NCBI GenBank assembly: GCA_964017185.1
Contig: OZ024876.1
Location: forward strand, 28,736,278-28,800,277
DNA from: Rugalucina vietnamica
Lineage: Eukaryota > Mollusca > Bivalvia > Lucinida > Lucinidae
Direction: 5' to 3'
DNA length: 64,000 bases
Below the pieces are notes generated by a model. The model searched no databases. It saw only the letters and a list, made by a program, of their open reading frames with translations, and was not told the origin of the DNA. This document shows, one piece after another, positions 1-9,995 of this stretch. The first letter of the stretch is position 1; each line of letters opens with the position of its first letter. Made by a program: the position numbers and the translations under genes.

Positions 1-1
1 A

Positions 2-2761
2 GCACAACCAAAGAGTAATACGGCCTATGTCATCACACCTCAAGATTCACATATAACTACACCAGACATTGTCATCACTCCTGTTCATGATCCAGAGCCA
101 CAACAAGCTCCTGGTACAGAAACAACAGAGAACCCGATTAAACAAGATAACACTGTCAATGAAAGTATACACGAACATCTCTTAAATCCAGTTGTCACCA
201 GCCAAATTTATGATGATAACAATGAGATGAAGGTTGATATAGCGGCGACGTCTTGTTTGTACATAGATTCAGAGATGTTTGACACAAATGTGAAACTCTT
301 GGTTGACACAGGGTCACCTTACTCTATCTTATCACAGAAACACTTTGAGAAACTACAACAAGAACACGATATTAAACTGTACAGTCATCCTATTAAACTT
401 ACAGCTGCAGATGGAAGCAAGTTAGACATCAGTGGAAAAGTGACCATTAACTTTCGTACAATGGGTATCACCTATGAACAGGATTTTATCGTAGCGAGAA
501 TTCAAGGTATAGTCGGTGTCTTAGGCATGGATTTCCTGACAAAATACGATGGTAGTATAAAGGTGCGTAAACAGACCCTCAAAACATCTAAAGGAAAATT
601 AAAGTTGAATAAACAACCATCCACCATTGAAACATTCAATTATCAAATACAATACAGACCAGGCAGACAACACCAAAATGCTGACACCCTTTCACGAAAG
701 CCGAACCGGAAATGCCCGAACACTTCATGTCCGGATTGCTATCCCTCAAGTGTAAATGTAGGTCAAGATGATAATGGAGAAGCCGATAGCTTGATGTTGG
801 TCACTGCGACCAACAAGATCGAGGAATGTCCTTCCTACCAGTCACCTGCTACTTCTCCTAGTCTCGCGCCGGGGCCAGCTGTGCTGCAGCAAACTGATAG
901 GGAGACAGCGAAGGTCGCTGACTCGACTCGAGGTAGATCACCTACCTATTGGTCACCTATCGGCCCACTCGTTCCTGAAACGAGAACGGAATTGTCGGAT
1001 AGAAGGGATAGCACCGCGAACTGGCTACCAACGTGGAGCCCATCTGAGTTGAGCAAAATGCAGTTAGATGATTCTTCCTTAAGCGTTATTCTCGAACGCA
1101 GGTTATGTAATGAGAAGCCAACGTTAGCTGAAATAGATCAAACTAACTACATAGCTAAGGCATTATGGTACCAGTGGAATGAACTTAAGGTGGTAGACGG
1201 AGTTCTTTATCGCAAGTGGTTAGACAAAAGAGGGAATTGTATTTATCAGGTGGTCGCACCAGAAACAATAAGGGACCTTATATTCGCAAACCTTCATTCA
1301 GCGCGAACAGCAGGTCATTTCGGTAGAGATCGCACCATCGAAAGTATTCAGCGTCGATTTTACTGGCCGGGTTATAGAAAAGACATAAACCGGTGGGTAA
1401 AGGAGTGTGACACTTGCGCACGGATAAAGCCTGGCCCAGGAAGAGGAAAGTCCGAACTTCGTCAGTTTCGCGTAAATGAAATTATGCGTTGCGTGGCCAT
1501 AGATATTTTTGGGCCTTTGCCTCTAACAGAGGACGGAAATGAGTATATAATCGTGCTCGGTGATTACTATTCGAAATGGGTAGATGCATGGGCAGTGCCC
1601 GACCACACTGCTCAGACTGTTGCGGACAAAGTGGTCGTAGAATTCTGTACAAAATTCGGTTGTCCGGGCCAAATTCATACCGATCAAGGCAGAGAATTTC
1701 AGTCTCAGTTGTTTAAACTGCTTTGTCAGAAGTTAGGGATACAACAAACGCGGACTGCGCCCTATCGGCCGAATTCGGACGGGTTAGTAGAGAGGTTTAA
1801 CCGTACACTCAAACAAATGCTTAGAGTCTTTTGTTCAGAGAATCCGAAAGATTGGGATGATCACCTGCCTTACTTACTCATGGCATACAGAGCATCAGAA
1901 CATAAAAGCACTGGTTGTACACCAAACTTACTGTTTCTCCAACGAGAAATTTCATGCCCTCTTGATCTTATGGTAGGACCACCACCAAATACGTTAGAGG
2001 AGGTCTGTCCAATACATTATATTGAGTGGGTAAGAGCTGCTATGCAACTGACTCATGAATTCACATTCAAACATTTAGGAGTTGCAACTACAAGACAGAA
2101 AGCATATTATGATCGCGGGCTAAAACCTCGTGTGTATGAAGTAGGTGACTGGGTATGGAGGTTCTACCCACCGACAGATGGTCCAAAAATCGGTCAGGGT
2201 TGGATTGGGCCATACCTAGTTGTTCACAAAGTCACCGATTTGACATATTCAATACAGAAATCTGACACCTCACCCATCGTTAATATTCACGTGGATGATA
2301 TGAAACCATATGAAGGCCATAACCAGCCTCGAAATTGGTTGAATGCACCTCAGGGTTCAAATGAACACACATCTGTTGACAATTCACAATTAGCAGATAG
2401 TATAACTGAAACTGCTGATGAGCATGTATGTGACAATTCACAATCAGCTGAACATACCTTTCAGAGTACACATGAATACATGTCAGATGACAGGTCACAA
2501 AACGTAGAAACTGAATTTGAGCCAGCATCAAACGTTGACCCAAACATTAACTCGCCTGAAATCGAATATGATGTTCAGAACACTCTTAATTCATCCAACA
2601 ATAATCTTCCAATTACATACGACGGTAGTTCAGTTACTTTCAATAATGAAACGGTATCAAGTTCTGCAAAAGAACCAGAACGGCGTAAGCCAAAAGTACC
2701 AGTCATTCGGTCTAGGCGGGAAAGAGTAGTTAAACCACGGCAAATGTGGTCGCCCTCATAA
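2..2761 (+). CDS. pol: Ty3/Gypsy pol polyprotein, in-frame deletion of reverse transcriptase (partial, 5' end off window)
   Basis: The frame is open from base 2 with no stop, so the first ATG at 227 is internal and the real start lies upstream. Counting from that Met: an aspartic protease with DTGS at 27-30 and the GVLGMDFL motif near 95-105; then at about 138-160 a YQIQYRPGRQHQNADTLSR-like stretch, which is normally the end of RNase H. Roughly 450-500 residues of RT and RNase H expected between them are absent, yet the frame is kept. Next comes the integrase zinc-binding HHCC domain (His near 356 and 362, Cys at 394 and 397), then the integrase core with Asp near 426, Asp in TDQGREF near 486 and Glu in ERFNRTL near 522; the last two are exactly 35 residues apart, as in DDX35E integrases. 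A GPY/F-type WIGPYLV follows near 660, then a low-complexity Asn/Ser/Glu region and a basic tail ending WSPS. Protease and integrase look intact. Confidence 0.92.
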   Translation, partial: AQPKSNTAYVITPQDSHITTPDIVITPVHDPEPQQAPGTETTENPIKQDNTVNESIHEHLLNPVVTSQIYDDNNEMKVDIAATSCLYIDSEMFDTNVKLLVDTGSPYSILSQKHFEKLQQEHDIKLYSHPIKLTAADGSKLDISGKVTINFRTMGITYEQDFIVARIQGIVGVLGMDFLTKYDGSIKVRKQTLKTSKGKLKLNKQPSTIETFNYQIQYRPGRQHQNADTLSRKPNRKCPNTSCPDCYPSSVNVGQDDNGEADSLMLVTATNKIEECPSYQSPATSPSLAPGPAVLQQTDRETAKVADSTRGRSPTYWSPIGPLVPETRTELSDRRDSTANWLPTWSPSELSKMQLDDSSLSVILERRLCNEKPTLAEIDQTNYIAKALWYQWNELKVVDGVLYRKWLDKRGNCIYQVVAPETIRDLIFANLHSARTAGHFGRDRTIESIQRRFYWPGYRKDINRWVKECDTCARIKPGPGRGKSELRQFRVNEIMRCVAIDIFGPLPLTEDGNEYIIVLGDYYSKWVDAWAVPDHTAQTVADKVVVEFCTKFGCPGQIHTDQGREFQSQLFKLLCQKLGIQQTRTAPYRPNSDGLVERFNRTLKQMLRVFCSENPKDWDDHLPYLLMAYRASEHKSTGCTPNLLFLQREISCPLDLMVGPPPNTLEEVCPIHYIEWVRAAMQLTHEFTFKHLGVATTRQKAYYDRGLKPRVYEVGDWVWRFYPPTDGPKIGQGWIGPYLVVHKVTDLTYSIQKSDTSPIVNIHVDDMKPYEGHNQPRNWLNAPQGSNEHTSVDNSQLADSITETADEHVCDNSQSAEHTFQSTHEYMSDDRSQNVETEFEPASNVDPNINSPEIEYDVQNTLNSSNNNLPITYDGSSVTFNNETVSSSAKEPERRKPKVPVIRSRRERVVKPRQMWSPS

Positions 2762-3317
2762 GAGACTTATCAGAAAAATAACGTGTGTAAATAGAGTAAG
2801 AATCTGTATGTAAATACATGTTAAAATGGCATTAGATGTCAACTGTATATAAATACGAAAATGCGTTCTAAAATACGCTCATATACTGATAAGAATGTAC
2901 ATGTACATATAAAAACATTTACATAGAAATATATATAAAAATTCAACAAAATGCATTATATGGCAATTAAGTATCTAATGATATAGGTATGCTAAAATCA
3001 TGACTTAAAATTAAACGAGCATGCATGTCTATGTCATACTAGGATATCAATAAATGTTCATATCTCAAATTCCAATATACATATGAATCATAGCCTGGAT
3101 AAGAATTACTTATGAAGTTATGAATAAATACTTTAACTAGATTTCTTCTCTAAAAACATCAACTTGTAAAAAGAGAGACCAGGAATTGATGCAATTAAAT
3201 TTAAAACCTAAACATAAACAGGAAAAGATATCACAGATATTCATTTTTTTCTTGACCCTTCAATATGTCAATTTGAAAAAAAAAATGCACTTTCATTTCA
3301 TTTCAAATTAAATCATT
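2762..3317 (+). other. Non-coding spacer between pol and ORF3 of the Gypsy element
   Basis: This is AT-rich sequence with scattered ATGs and no sustained frame. It separates the pol stop from the third ORF. I see no splice or promoter signal that I would defend. Confidence 0.5.
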
Positions 3318-3395
3318 TTGTTGACTGGCCGAACATCAACGACAGGGAGGTCCACTGCAAAGTTTTCTGCAAAGCCATGTACAATCTATTGCAGA

Positions 3396-3968
3396 ATGGC
3401 GGATATATCCATGGGTATCGAAGAAGAAGTTGCTGAATTCATAAGAAATGAGAGACCACTGTGGTCACAAACAGCTACATCCTGCCCTGTTCAGCAATGT
3501 AGGGACGGCCACAAGTTCAGCTCTTTCAATGACTTTATAATTCACTGGAGAGAGATGCATCACGAGACAGACACTCACTACAAGTGCAAATTATGCATAC
3601 GGAGTTATGGGACATTGAAGCATAAGAAGTCTCACGAGAAGTCTAAATGTCATACAGGACAAACTGTTGAATTCGAGACTATTAAAATACAAAACCCAAG
3701 ATACATTGACCCAAAAGATGAACTGCCATATAAGTTGGGATCGACAAATTATAGAAAAGAAATGCGACAAATTCAAAGACAGCTACACAGCGTACAACGC
3801 CGTATTGAGGCAAATAAGTGGCAGAAATCAATTTCTGAACTTCCGGAAGAAGAAAAACATTATCGTCTATGCAGAGATGAGAGAGTCGTCGAGCGAGATG
3901 GTGTGCTCTACAAAGACTCAAATATGTGGGATGAACCTTCACGTCGTAAACGAGTGAAATTCGAATAA
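3396..3968 (+). CDS. Third ORF of the Gypsy element, C2H2-type zinc-finger protein
   Basis: An ORF of 216 codons opens at 3318. The second Met at 3396 (190 aa, MADISMGIEEE) is a more natural start, because the first 26 residues are low-complexity Ser/Thr/Lys. Counting from 3318, a first finger-like unit has Cys56, Cys61, His76 and His81/82, and a second has Cys90, Cys93, His102 and His106. The C-terminal half is charged and probably helical, with many Lys, Glu and Gln, and ends in a basic RRKRVKFE. The ORF lies on the sense strand between pol and the polypurine tract, where envelope or accessory ORFs occur in some Gypsy elements. It has no signal peptide or transmembrane segment, so it is not envelope-like. 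It could be a captured host zinc-finger fragment or a lineage-specific nucleic-acid-binding accessory protein. Function unknown. Confidence 0.72.
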   Translation: MADISMGIEEEVAEFIRNERPLWSQTATSCPVQQCRDGHKFSSFNDFIIHWREMHHETDTHYKCKLCIRSYGTLKHKKSHEKSKCHTGQTVEFETIKIQNPRYIDPKDELPYKLGSTNYRKEMRQIQRQLHSVQRRIEANKWQKSISELPEEEKHYRLCRDERVVERDGVLYKDSNMWDEPSRRKRVKFE

Positions 3969-4087
3969 CTTGTGTGCTTTATTCATATTAAAATACCAAA
4001 TCTTATCAAGCGCCTGTTCTATTTTCATTGCTGTCTCTTCATTAAAATTTATTTTAGTTTAAATAAATTTTTCTGAGGTGGGAGGAA

Positions 4088-5040
4088 TGTGATAGAAGCA
4101 GGTATGTGTTTGGTATTTTAATTAATTCAATAATTAATTTATAGTGTATTCATTTATATTTACGTGTCACTCGCAGTGTCAAGGACATAGAAAGCATTCA
4201 TGGACGTGGAAGAACTTATTAGTTGTTCCCCTTGGAAAAACTCACTATTTTCATACACAGTTACTTCCCTTGGAAAAACGTTTTATATACGTTTTATAAA
4301 TACCTTAATATGTTTGTCAAGATAATATGTCATTCCAGGCTGAACATAAACCAGAATGCTAATTCAATAGATATTAGCTTAAGCTCCTGACATTTTGATA
4401 TATTACATCTATGTATATCATTTACTTTCTTTGTAACAGCTTATTTTCATGTACACCGTTTACTTGAAATATTCTCAGCAATATAACTGCTATGGAGTTC
4501 ATGCACTTTTCGCCAGTCACGATAGTCAAACCGATCAGGTGGGCTATATTCCCTTACTCGTTTTTGTTCTCATAGGACACCAGACGATTAAGGCAGAGTT
4601 TCCATTTTTGTTCTCACAGGACACCAAGTGGATTCTCTAAAAGCTTACTGCTTTTGTCCCCACGGGACACCCAAGTAGTAGCTTTTTCTAAATTCTAAAT
4701 TATAGAGTTTAATTACTATTCCCCGGCATCCAGTCAGGGGATTTAATCTTAGAAAGTGCATTTACTTTTTCTAAGTTCTAACATTTCTCATAACCATTTT
4801 CCTTTTGTAAATAAACATAGTAAAATTTGTCCATCTTGTATTCTCCGAAAACCATATCCAGAGATTCGAACCTGATCTCATACAAACCTAATACTTTCCG
4901 GTATTCTGTCGCTACGACCGTCCGTCCGTCCGTCTGTCTTCGACTCAGGGAAAGTCCATAAACAAAAACACAACGCGAAGTACACCGTAGACCTGGTTAG
5001 CAAAGCAGATACTGCATGCTTAGCCTGGTCTACTATTACA
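4088..5040 (+). repeat. 3' LTR of the Gypsy element (953 bp)
   Basis: It starts TGTGATAG directly after the purine-rich GAGGTGGGAGGAA and ends CTATTACA, a near-perfect inverted match to the start and a proper TG...CA boundary. Inside are a TATA-like TTTTATAAATACC near 4290, an AATAAA at 4810-4815 and a run of CCGT tetramers at about 4918-4938. The 5' LTR is not visible, so identity between LTRs, and hence age, cannot be judged. Confidence 0.85.
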
Positions 5041-5584
5041 ATTCTATAAAAATATACAATTTCAAGGGAAAGTACTCAATATTTCAGCTTCTCGAATAAG
5101 TCCATAGAAAATGCTTCCTACGATAATTGTCTCAAATATAAATACATTTTAGCATATTAATATAAATTCAGATTTTACAAACAGCAAATACGCATCTCTA
5201 ATATCTACAACAGCCTAGTTTCATTATAAATAATAAAATTTTATTATACCTTTTTACAGTAATATTTGGTTTATTCTTAATCTTTTCCCTGTCGTATATG
5301 CGTTTAACCTGGTTTTACACCAGTTACTTTGCCTTCTTCTGCGTCATGCTGTAAGTGATATCCGTGCCAATGATTTAAATCCGAGGCCTGCGTATCGCTA
5401 TTGCACAACAGCAAAGTGCTGGAGAAGGTTCAAGTTCAGCACAATGTTGAACGAGGTTCCGCTCGGGCTTAGCCTGGGCGAAGAGCGTTGGTGCTATGCC
5501 TTCGCTTCTACTAAGCGGTTTCCTCGGTGAGGGTCCGCACATCTGGGTTGGGGTCAGGGCCTTGGGGAAAAGAAAGGGTGCGTC
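5041..5584. other. Unassigned AT-rich then mixed sequence
   Basis: This is the flank of the Gypsy LTR. I see no coding frame or clear repeat until the G-rich array begins. Confidence 0.4.
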
Positions 5585-5848
5585 GGGAATTATGGGTGGG
5601 AATAGGTAAGTGGTTGGGTCCGGGCTTCTCAGTGGGATGGATATTGGTTGGGGCTTGTAGGTGGGATAGGTAAGGGTTGGGTCTGGGCTTGTGGGTGGGG
5701 ATAGGTTATGGTTGGGTACGGAGTTTGTGGGTGGGGAAATGTTAGGGTTGGGTCAGAGCTTGTGGGTGGGGATAGGTTATGGGATGGGTCGGGGTTGCGA
5801 TGGGTTTAGGGATGGGTCGGACTTGTGGGTGGGTATAGGTAACTTCAG
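5585..5848 (+). repeat. G-rich minisatellite, about 36-bp unit
   Basis: There are about seven degenerate units built on GGGCTTGTGGGTGGGGATAG plus TTATGGTTGGGTC. Almost every unit carries several GG or GGG runs on the + strand, so the array could form G-quadruplexes. The 63-aa minus-strand ORF at 5777-5968 is a by-product. Confidence 0.8.
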
Positions 5849-6312
5849 GTAAGGCGTATCTAACTGGGTGTTGCTACCTAACTGGGAATCCGAAGTTGGC
5901 GACTGCCCATCCACTAACATGTTCATTACATCCTTTAAAACTAAGCTATGAAACGTCTTTGTGAACATTGTACAATGCGCCTTTATATTTCTGCATCTTC
6001 TATAGGTAAATTACGTAGACCGTGACGCTTGAACTCACGTGATGAAGTTTTGTATACACGTTAAAAGGGACACCTAGATTGGTTTGTCAAATTTTTTCAA
6101 ACATATTAGCCTTAAGGCCAATTTAGACGATGTGCTTTTCACGTATATTGGCTGTGCCCATGTGTAAAACATACCATCTAAATTGAGATATGCACTGCTA
6201 TGCTTTAGCACGTGTGCTAAACATATGGAATAGAACATGTTCTATTCTTGTTTTTATCACTCGTTTTCAGTGGCAAATCAGCAGAGAGTTCAATGGGGTT
6301 TATTGCTTTTAT
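5849..6312. other. Unassigned sequence
   Basis: It holds no supported gene. A short CACGTGTGC-type dyad lies near 6209. The stretch runs into a truncated S1 tail. Confidence 0.4.
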
Positions 6313-6318
6313 AACGTT

Positions 6319-6395
6319 AATGTTGGACAAAAGTCCCCCAAAAATGGAGGCCATGTTGACTGGGGCGTACAGCCTCAATTCAAACAAACAAAAAG
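6319..6395 (+). repeat. S1 SINE-like repeat, 3' tail only
   Basis: It matches the S1 tail found elsewhere: AATGTTGG, AAAGTCCC, AATGGAGGC, then TGTTGACTGGGGCGTA and a CAAACAAACAAA end. The front part is missing. Confidence 0.7.
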
Positions 6396-6456
6396 AATGT
6401 GTCAGGTGCACAGGTTCTGCTGAGATTTGCATTCATGTAAAGTTCTCCAAATTTAA

Positions 6457-7398
6457 GGATGTTCGCTGCCAATGAAAAAGTATTCAAACTTTTTTTCTAA
6501 CCACTCTTTTTTGATTCCAAAATACAACACAAGACATCTGAAAACAAAATAAATATAGGGTAGTGTGCATTTTTTCAAGCTACAGGCCTCTGAATGAGAC
6601 CTCTGAGCACCATGTTTTAAATTTGGTAAAATTAATTTAATTTTTAATTCTTTGAAACATACCTGTCTTGAACAAAAATACACCTAGAATGCTTTCAAAA
6701 GTCAAAATATTTACGTAGCGCAGACAATTTTGGACCAAAAGCATAAAAAATGTGCAGCTTGGAGTGGATGACAAAATTTAACGATTCCTTTTCCAACCCT
6801 ACCCCCATACTTGAAAAGTCGGAAAAAATCAATATTTTGAAATGTACCAAACCCATATTTGTTGATTCAAACTTTTTCTTGTATTTTCACACAACATAGA
6901 ACTTGGTAATATTGTTCGAATAAAAGAAAGAAATATATAGGGTAGTGAGCATATAAGAGAGAACCAACAACTTGAAAATCGCCATTTTCAGCCTTTTTTC
7001 GGCTGTTTTGTTTCTAAAAGCCCATTTCATAAAACCACCTTAAATTTTAAAACCAGCACACCAAAGACACAAAGAATGACTTAGAAGACCATGTACACAT
7101 ATACTGCTGCTAAAATAAACATAGAACTAGTGCAATTAATTTGAGGACGTGTAATATTTAAGTTTTATCTACCCTACCCCCTAAATTTTACTGACAACTA
7201 AAATTTTCTGAAAAGTAGCAGAAAATGGGGTAAAAAAATGAAGTTTCTTAGATTGACAATTTGTATGGCTCATTCAATGCAGATTATCAATATGTATTCA
7301 AATTTAAAATATTAGGAAAATATCTGCAACCGTTTACGAGATATTCAAGAAAAGAAAACCGGAAGTTCCGAAATGTCAAATGTTAGCAGCGAACATCC
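6457..7398. mobile_element. Non-autonomous DNA element with 13-bp inverted ends at TTAA (942 bp)
   Basis: GGATGTTCGCTGC at the left end is repeated inverted at the right end, and each end abuts TTAA (6453-6456 and 7399-7402). A TTAA duplication is the piggyBac hallmark, but the terminal bases are not the usual CCY...GGG, so the superfamily is open. The interior is AT-rich and has no transposase. Confidence 0.7.
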
Positions 7399-7665
7399 TT
7401 AAGTCTCTTTTTTGTTACACAAAACATTACGCGTAGTGTCTAAATACAACAGAAACATAACCTTTTTTCAACTGCAATAAAATAATTCCAATGCATGGAA
7501 CTTGAAATTTTGAAAAATTATTGGGCATCTCATATAGAGAACAATTTTCCGAAATTCCTGGTTTAGGTGCAGTCCGCCAAATACATTGAAGCTACCATTA
7601 TAGACAACCTAGAATGGGCCATTTTTCGATATTTGTTTTGTTGATAAAAATTGAGGGTATCCATC

Positions 7666-7896
7666 CTTTTTGTTTGTGTTTTACGCCCCAGTCAACAGCT
7701 TTGACCATGTCGGGACATTGCCCCCATTTTAAGGGACTTTTACCCCAAAATCAGGACGTCATGACATCCAAAAAGTGCTTCAAATATAACCACCCAAGTA
7801 AGCCTGTAAGGCATATATGTACGGAAAGGCATATATGTACGGAATGCTTGACTTGAAACCACTTACCTGGACAGTCTCAGAACGGAGCGGTTATGC
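7666..7896 (-). repeat. S1 SINE-like repeat, minus-strand copy
   Basis: On the minus strand it shows the S1 order: a GTGGTTTCAAGTC-like segment, GGGTGGTTATA, AAAGTCCC, a CCCGACATGG core and a GACTGGGGCGTAAAA tail. A 17-bp CATATATGTACGGAA-type piece is duplicated inside. Confidence 0.75.
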
Positions 7897-8724
7897 TGAA
7901 ATAAAATATTGTTTGAGTGTCCTTTACCGCACTACCCACAATTTACCCCCCCCCCCCCCCCGATTCAAAAAATTAGCCTATATTGCATTTCCCTGAAGTT
8001 TTATCGTCGTCCACTAGGATTCCGGTTTTTATCTACATGTATTTAACTAGTTCGATGGTTCGACGGACCTGCGTCCCGATATACCACCAGAAGCTTTGTT
8101 GGCCCCTTTACGGCGATAGTCAAGATTTAATCAATCATGACCAGTTGTAGACTCACTGTGACTCGAGAACTACATTTCATGAATTCTGCTCCGTAAAACG
8201 TGAGAGCCGATCTACTTAGACTCTGCTTTGTAGAGCTCTGGAAATTGCTTGAGGTTTCATGTCAAATTTCAAAATCATAGGCCTTCTGATTCGGAAGGTT
8301 TTTGCTATTTATAGCCATGGCGGCCATCTTGTTCATTAACCTGTAAGGCTAAGGTAGTGATATCATTTCAACTTGTACATGTGACGACAATTTATACAAA
8401 TTTTCTTTCCCCTTTACTAAGGATGTTCCACATGAAATTTGGCTTTGATCGGCCAAGCGGTTTTTGATCTTTGGCATCTTTGAAAATGTGAACGACGAGG
8501 CTCAGGTGAGCTAATAAAAGAACATTTATTTTTTAACAAAGTCTTCCCTAGAAACTCCAACGATCTAAATGTTGCCTACCAGAGCTTACTTCATAAATTT
8601 ACGATTTTTCTAATAAACACACCGCTACAAGTTCTTGTTTCGAATTTTGCATAAACTATTTCTGAGTGACTTCGATCTCAGACCATAGTCTGGTTCCTGA
8701 AGATGTTATTGCGCATCATATATT

Positions 8725-8771
<47 letters not shown>

Positions 8772-9406
8772 TCACATGACATGTTCTGCGTATGATTTTA
8801 TAGTCTAGTTATTTCCCTTATTTCTCCATATTTATATTAGCATACAGAATGTGGGATTATTTCTCCATATTTATATTAGCATACTTTTTTTTTTTAGGAT
8901 TTTTCTTTATTCTAGATAGAAAGTTTTCAGTGTTCATTATTATTTCAAACAGAAATCTAAACATTAGTACCTATGTCCTCATCATCCTCTAATAATTGTA
9001 TTTGCCTTTCATTCAGGAATTATGATCATTCTTTTAAAAGGGATGGGCGATGATTTAGTGGTAGCCTTGATCAGCCTTGCCCGAGGCTTATATTTTTAGA
9101 AATATTCTCTTGTAAAATATAATTTTCAATCTCTGTGGCCAGTCTATAGGTGTGGCTCAATTTTTAAAACTCAGTCAACTCTACTGCAGAAAAATTCATT
9201 TATAGACTAGCTGGACTCTTAAATTTAAAATAGGCGAAACTAAAAACAAATATTGAAACAATACCATTTCGAAATAATTATACCGTTTCGAAATAATTTA
9301 TTTTACAGACTAGTAGATAGTCTAATTTAGTGGTGGCGTATAGGACATTGATTCGAGAAGCACCGGTACTACTCGGGACAGTATTTGCTCCGTACCTATA
9401 TCACTA
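7897..9406. other. Unassigned AT-rich sequence with minor repeats
   Basis: It holds a poly-C run at about 7949-7962, a 41-base poly-A at about 8727-8767, a direct duplication of a 28-bp TTATTTCTCCATATTTATAT-type piece at about 8818-8845 and 8857-8884, and at about 8140-8515 a minus-strand relative of the repeat at 41570-42550 (shared CACATGAAATTTGGCTTTGA). No gene seen. Confidence 0.5.
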
Positions 9407-9995
9407 GGGCCGTGAGAAATAGATGGACTGCTTGTGGGCCCAGGCAAAGCTTAAACATTACTGACTGACCATCTGTTTCTGGATAACCGCTCTGACGGTC
9501 AGATCCTGCCCAGGAAAAGTGGTTAAATTCAAAGAATCCATACATATAAGCATTAGATGTTTACTAGAGTGATTATAAATATCTTCAAGCACATTTTAGG
9601 TGTCATCACATCCTAAATTCCTAATGCTGGATAGAAGTCCCATAAATTAAAGGCAACGTCTCGACATGGCCGTAGCCGTTGGTTGGGACGCTAAAGGGTG
9701 GTCGGGTGGGAATAGGAGAAATAGATGGGTTGCTTGTGCCTCCGGGCAAAGCTTCTAAACTACTGACCGACCATCTGATTACTGGTTAACCGCTCAAGTC
9801 TGAGCCTGCCCAGGAAAAGTGGTTTAGTCAAACCATTCATACATATAAGCCGTATTAGTTTTTATGGGTGGTTATATTTCTGAAGAACATTTTGAGTGTC
9901 ATGACAATCTAATGTTGGGTAAAAGTCCCATAAAATGGAGGCAACGTCCCGACATGACCATTGCTGTTGACTGGGGCGTAAAGCATCAATTCAAA
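9407..9995 (+). repeat. Two tandem S1 SINE-like copies
   Basis: Copy 1 runs 9407-9697 and copy 2 runs 9712-9995. Both show the S1 order: AATAGATGGnCTGCTTGTG, AGGCAAAGCTT, CTGACCGACCATCTG, TGGTTAACCGCTC, CCTGCCCAGGAAAAGTGG, AAGTCCCATAAA and a CGACATGnCC...GACGCTAAAG tail. Confidence 0.85.

Larger units (their letters stand above)
1..5040 (+). mobile_element. Ty3/Gypsy LTR retrotransposon, 3' part (5' end outside window)
   Basis: The order is protease, RNase H tail, integrase, a third ORF, a polypurine tract (about 4075-4087, GAGGTGGGAGGAA) and a 3' LTR. Protease upstream of integrase with a GPY/F module is Ty3/Gypsy order. The pol frame is open from the window edge, so gag, the tRNA primer site and the 5' LTR lie to the left. 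Reverse transcriptase and most of RNase H are missing, so this copy could not move without help. The target-site duplication cannot be checked because the left LTR is not in view. Confidence 0.93.

Noticed and set aside
8727-8767. Poly-A run as a processed pseudogene tail (also 59745-59785)
   Set aside because: No coding remnant or target duplication could be found upstream of either run.
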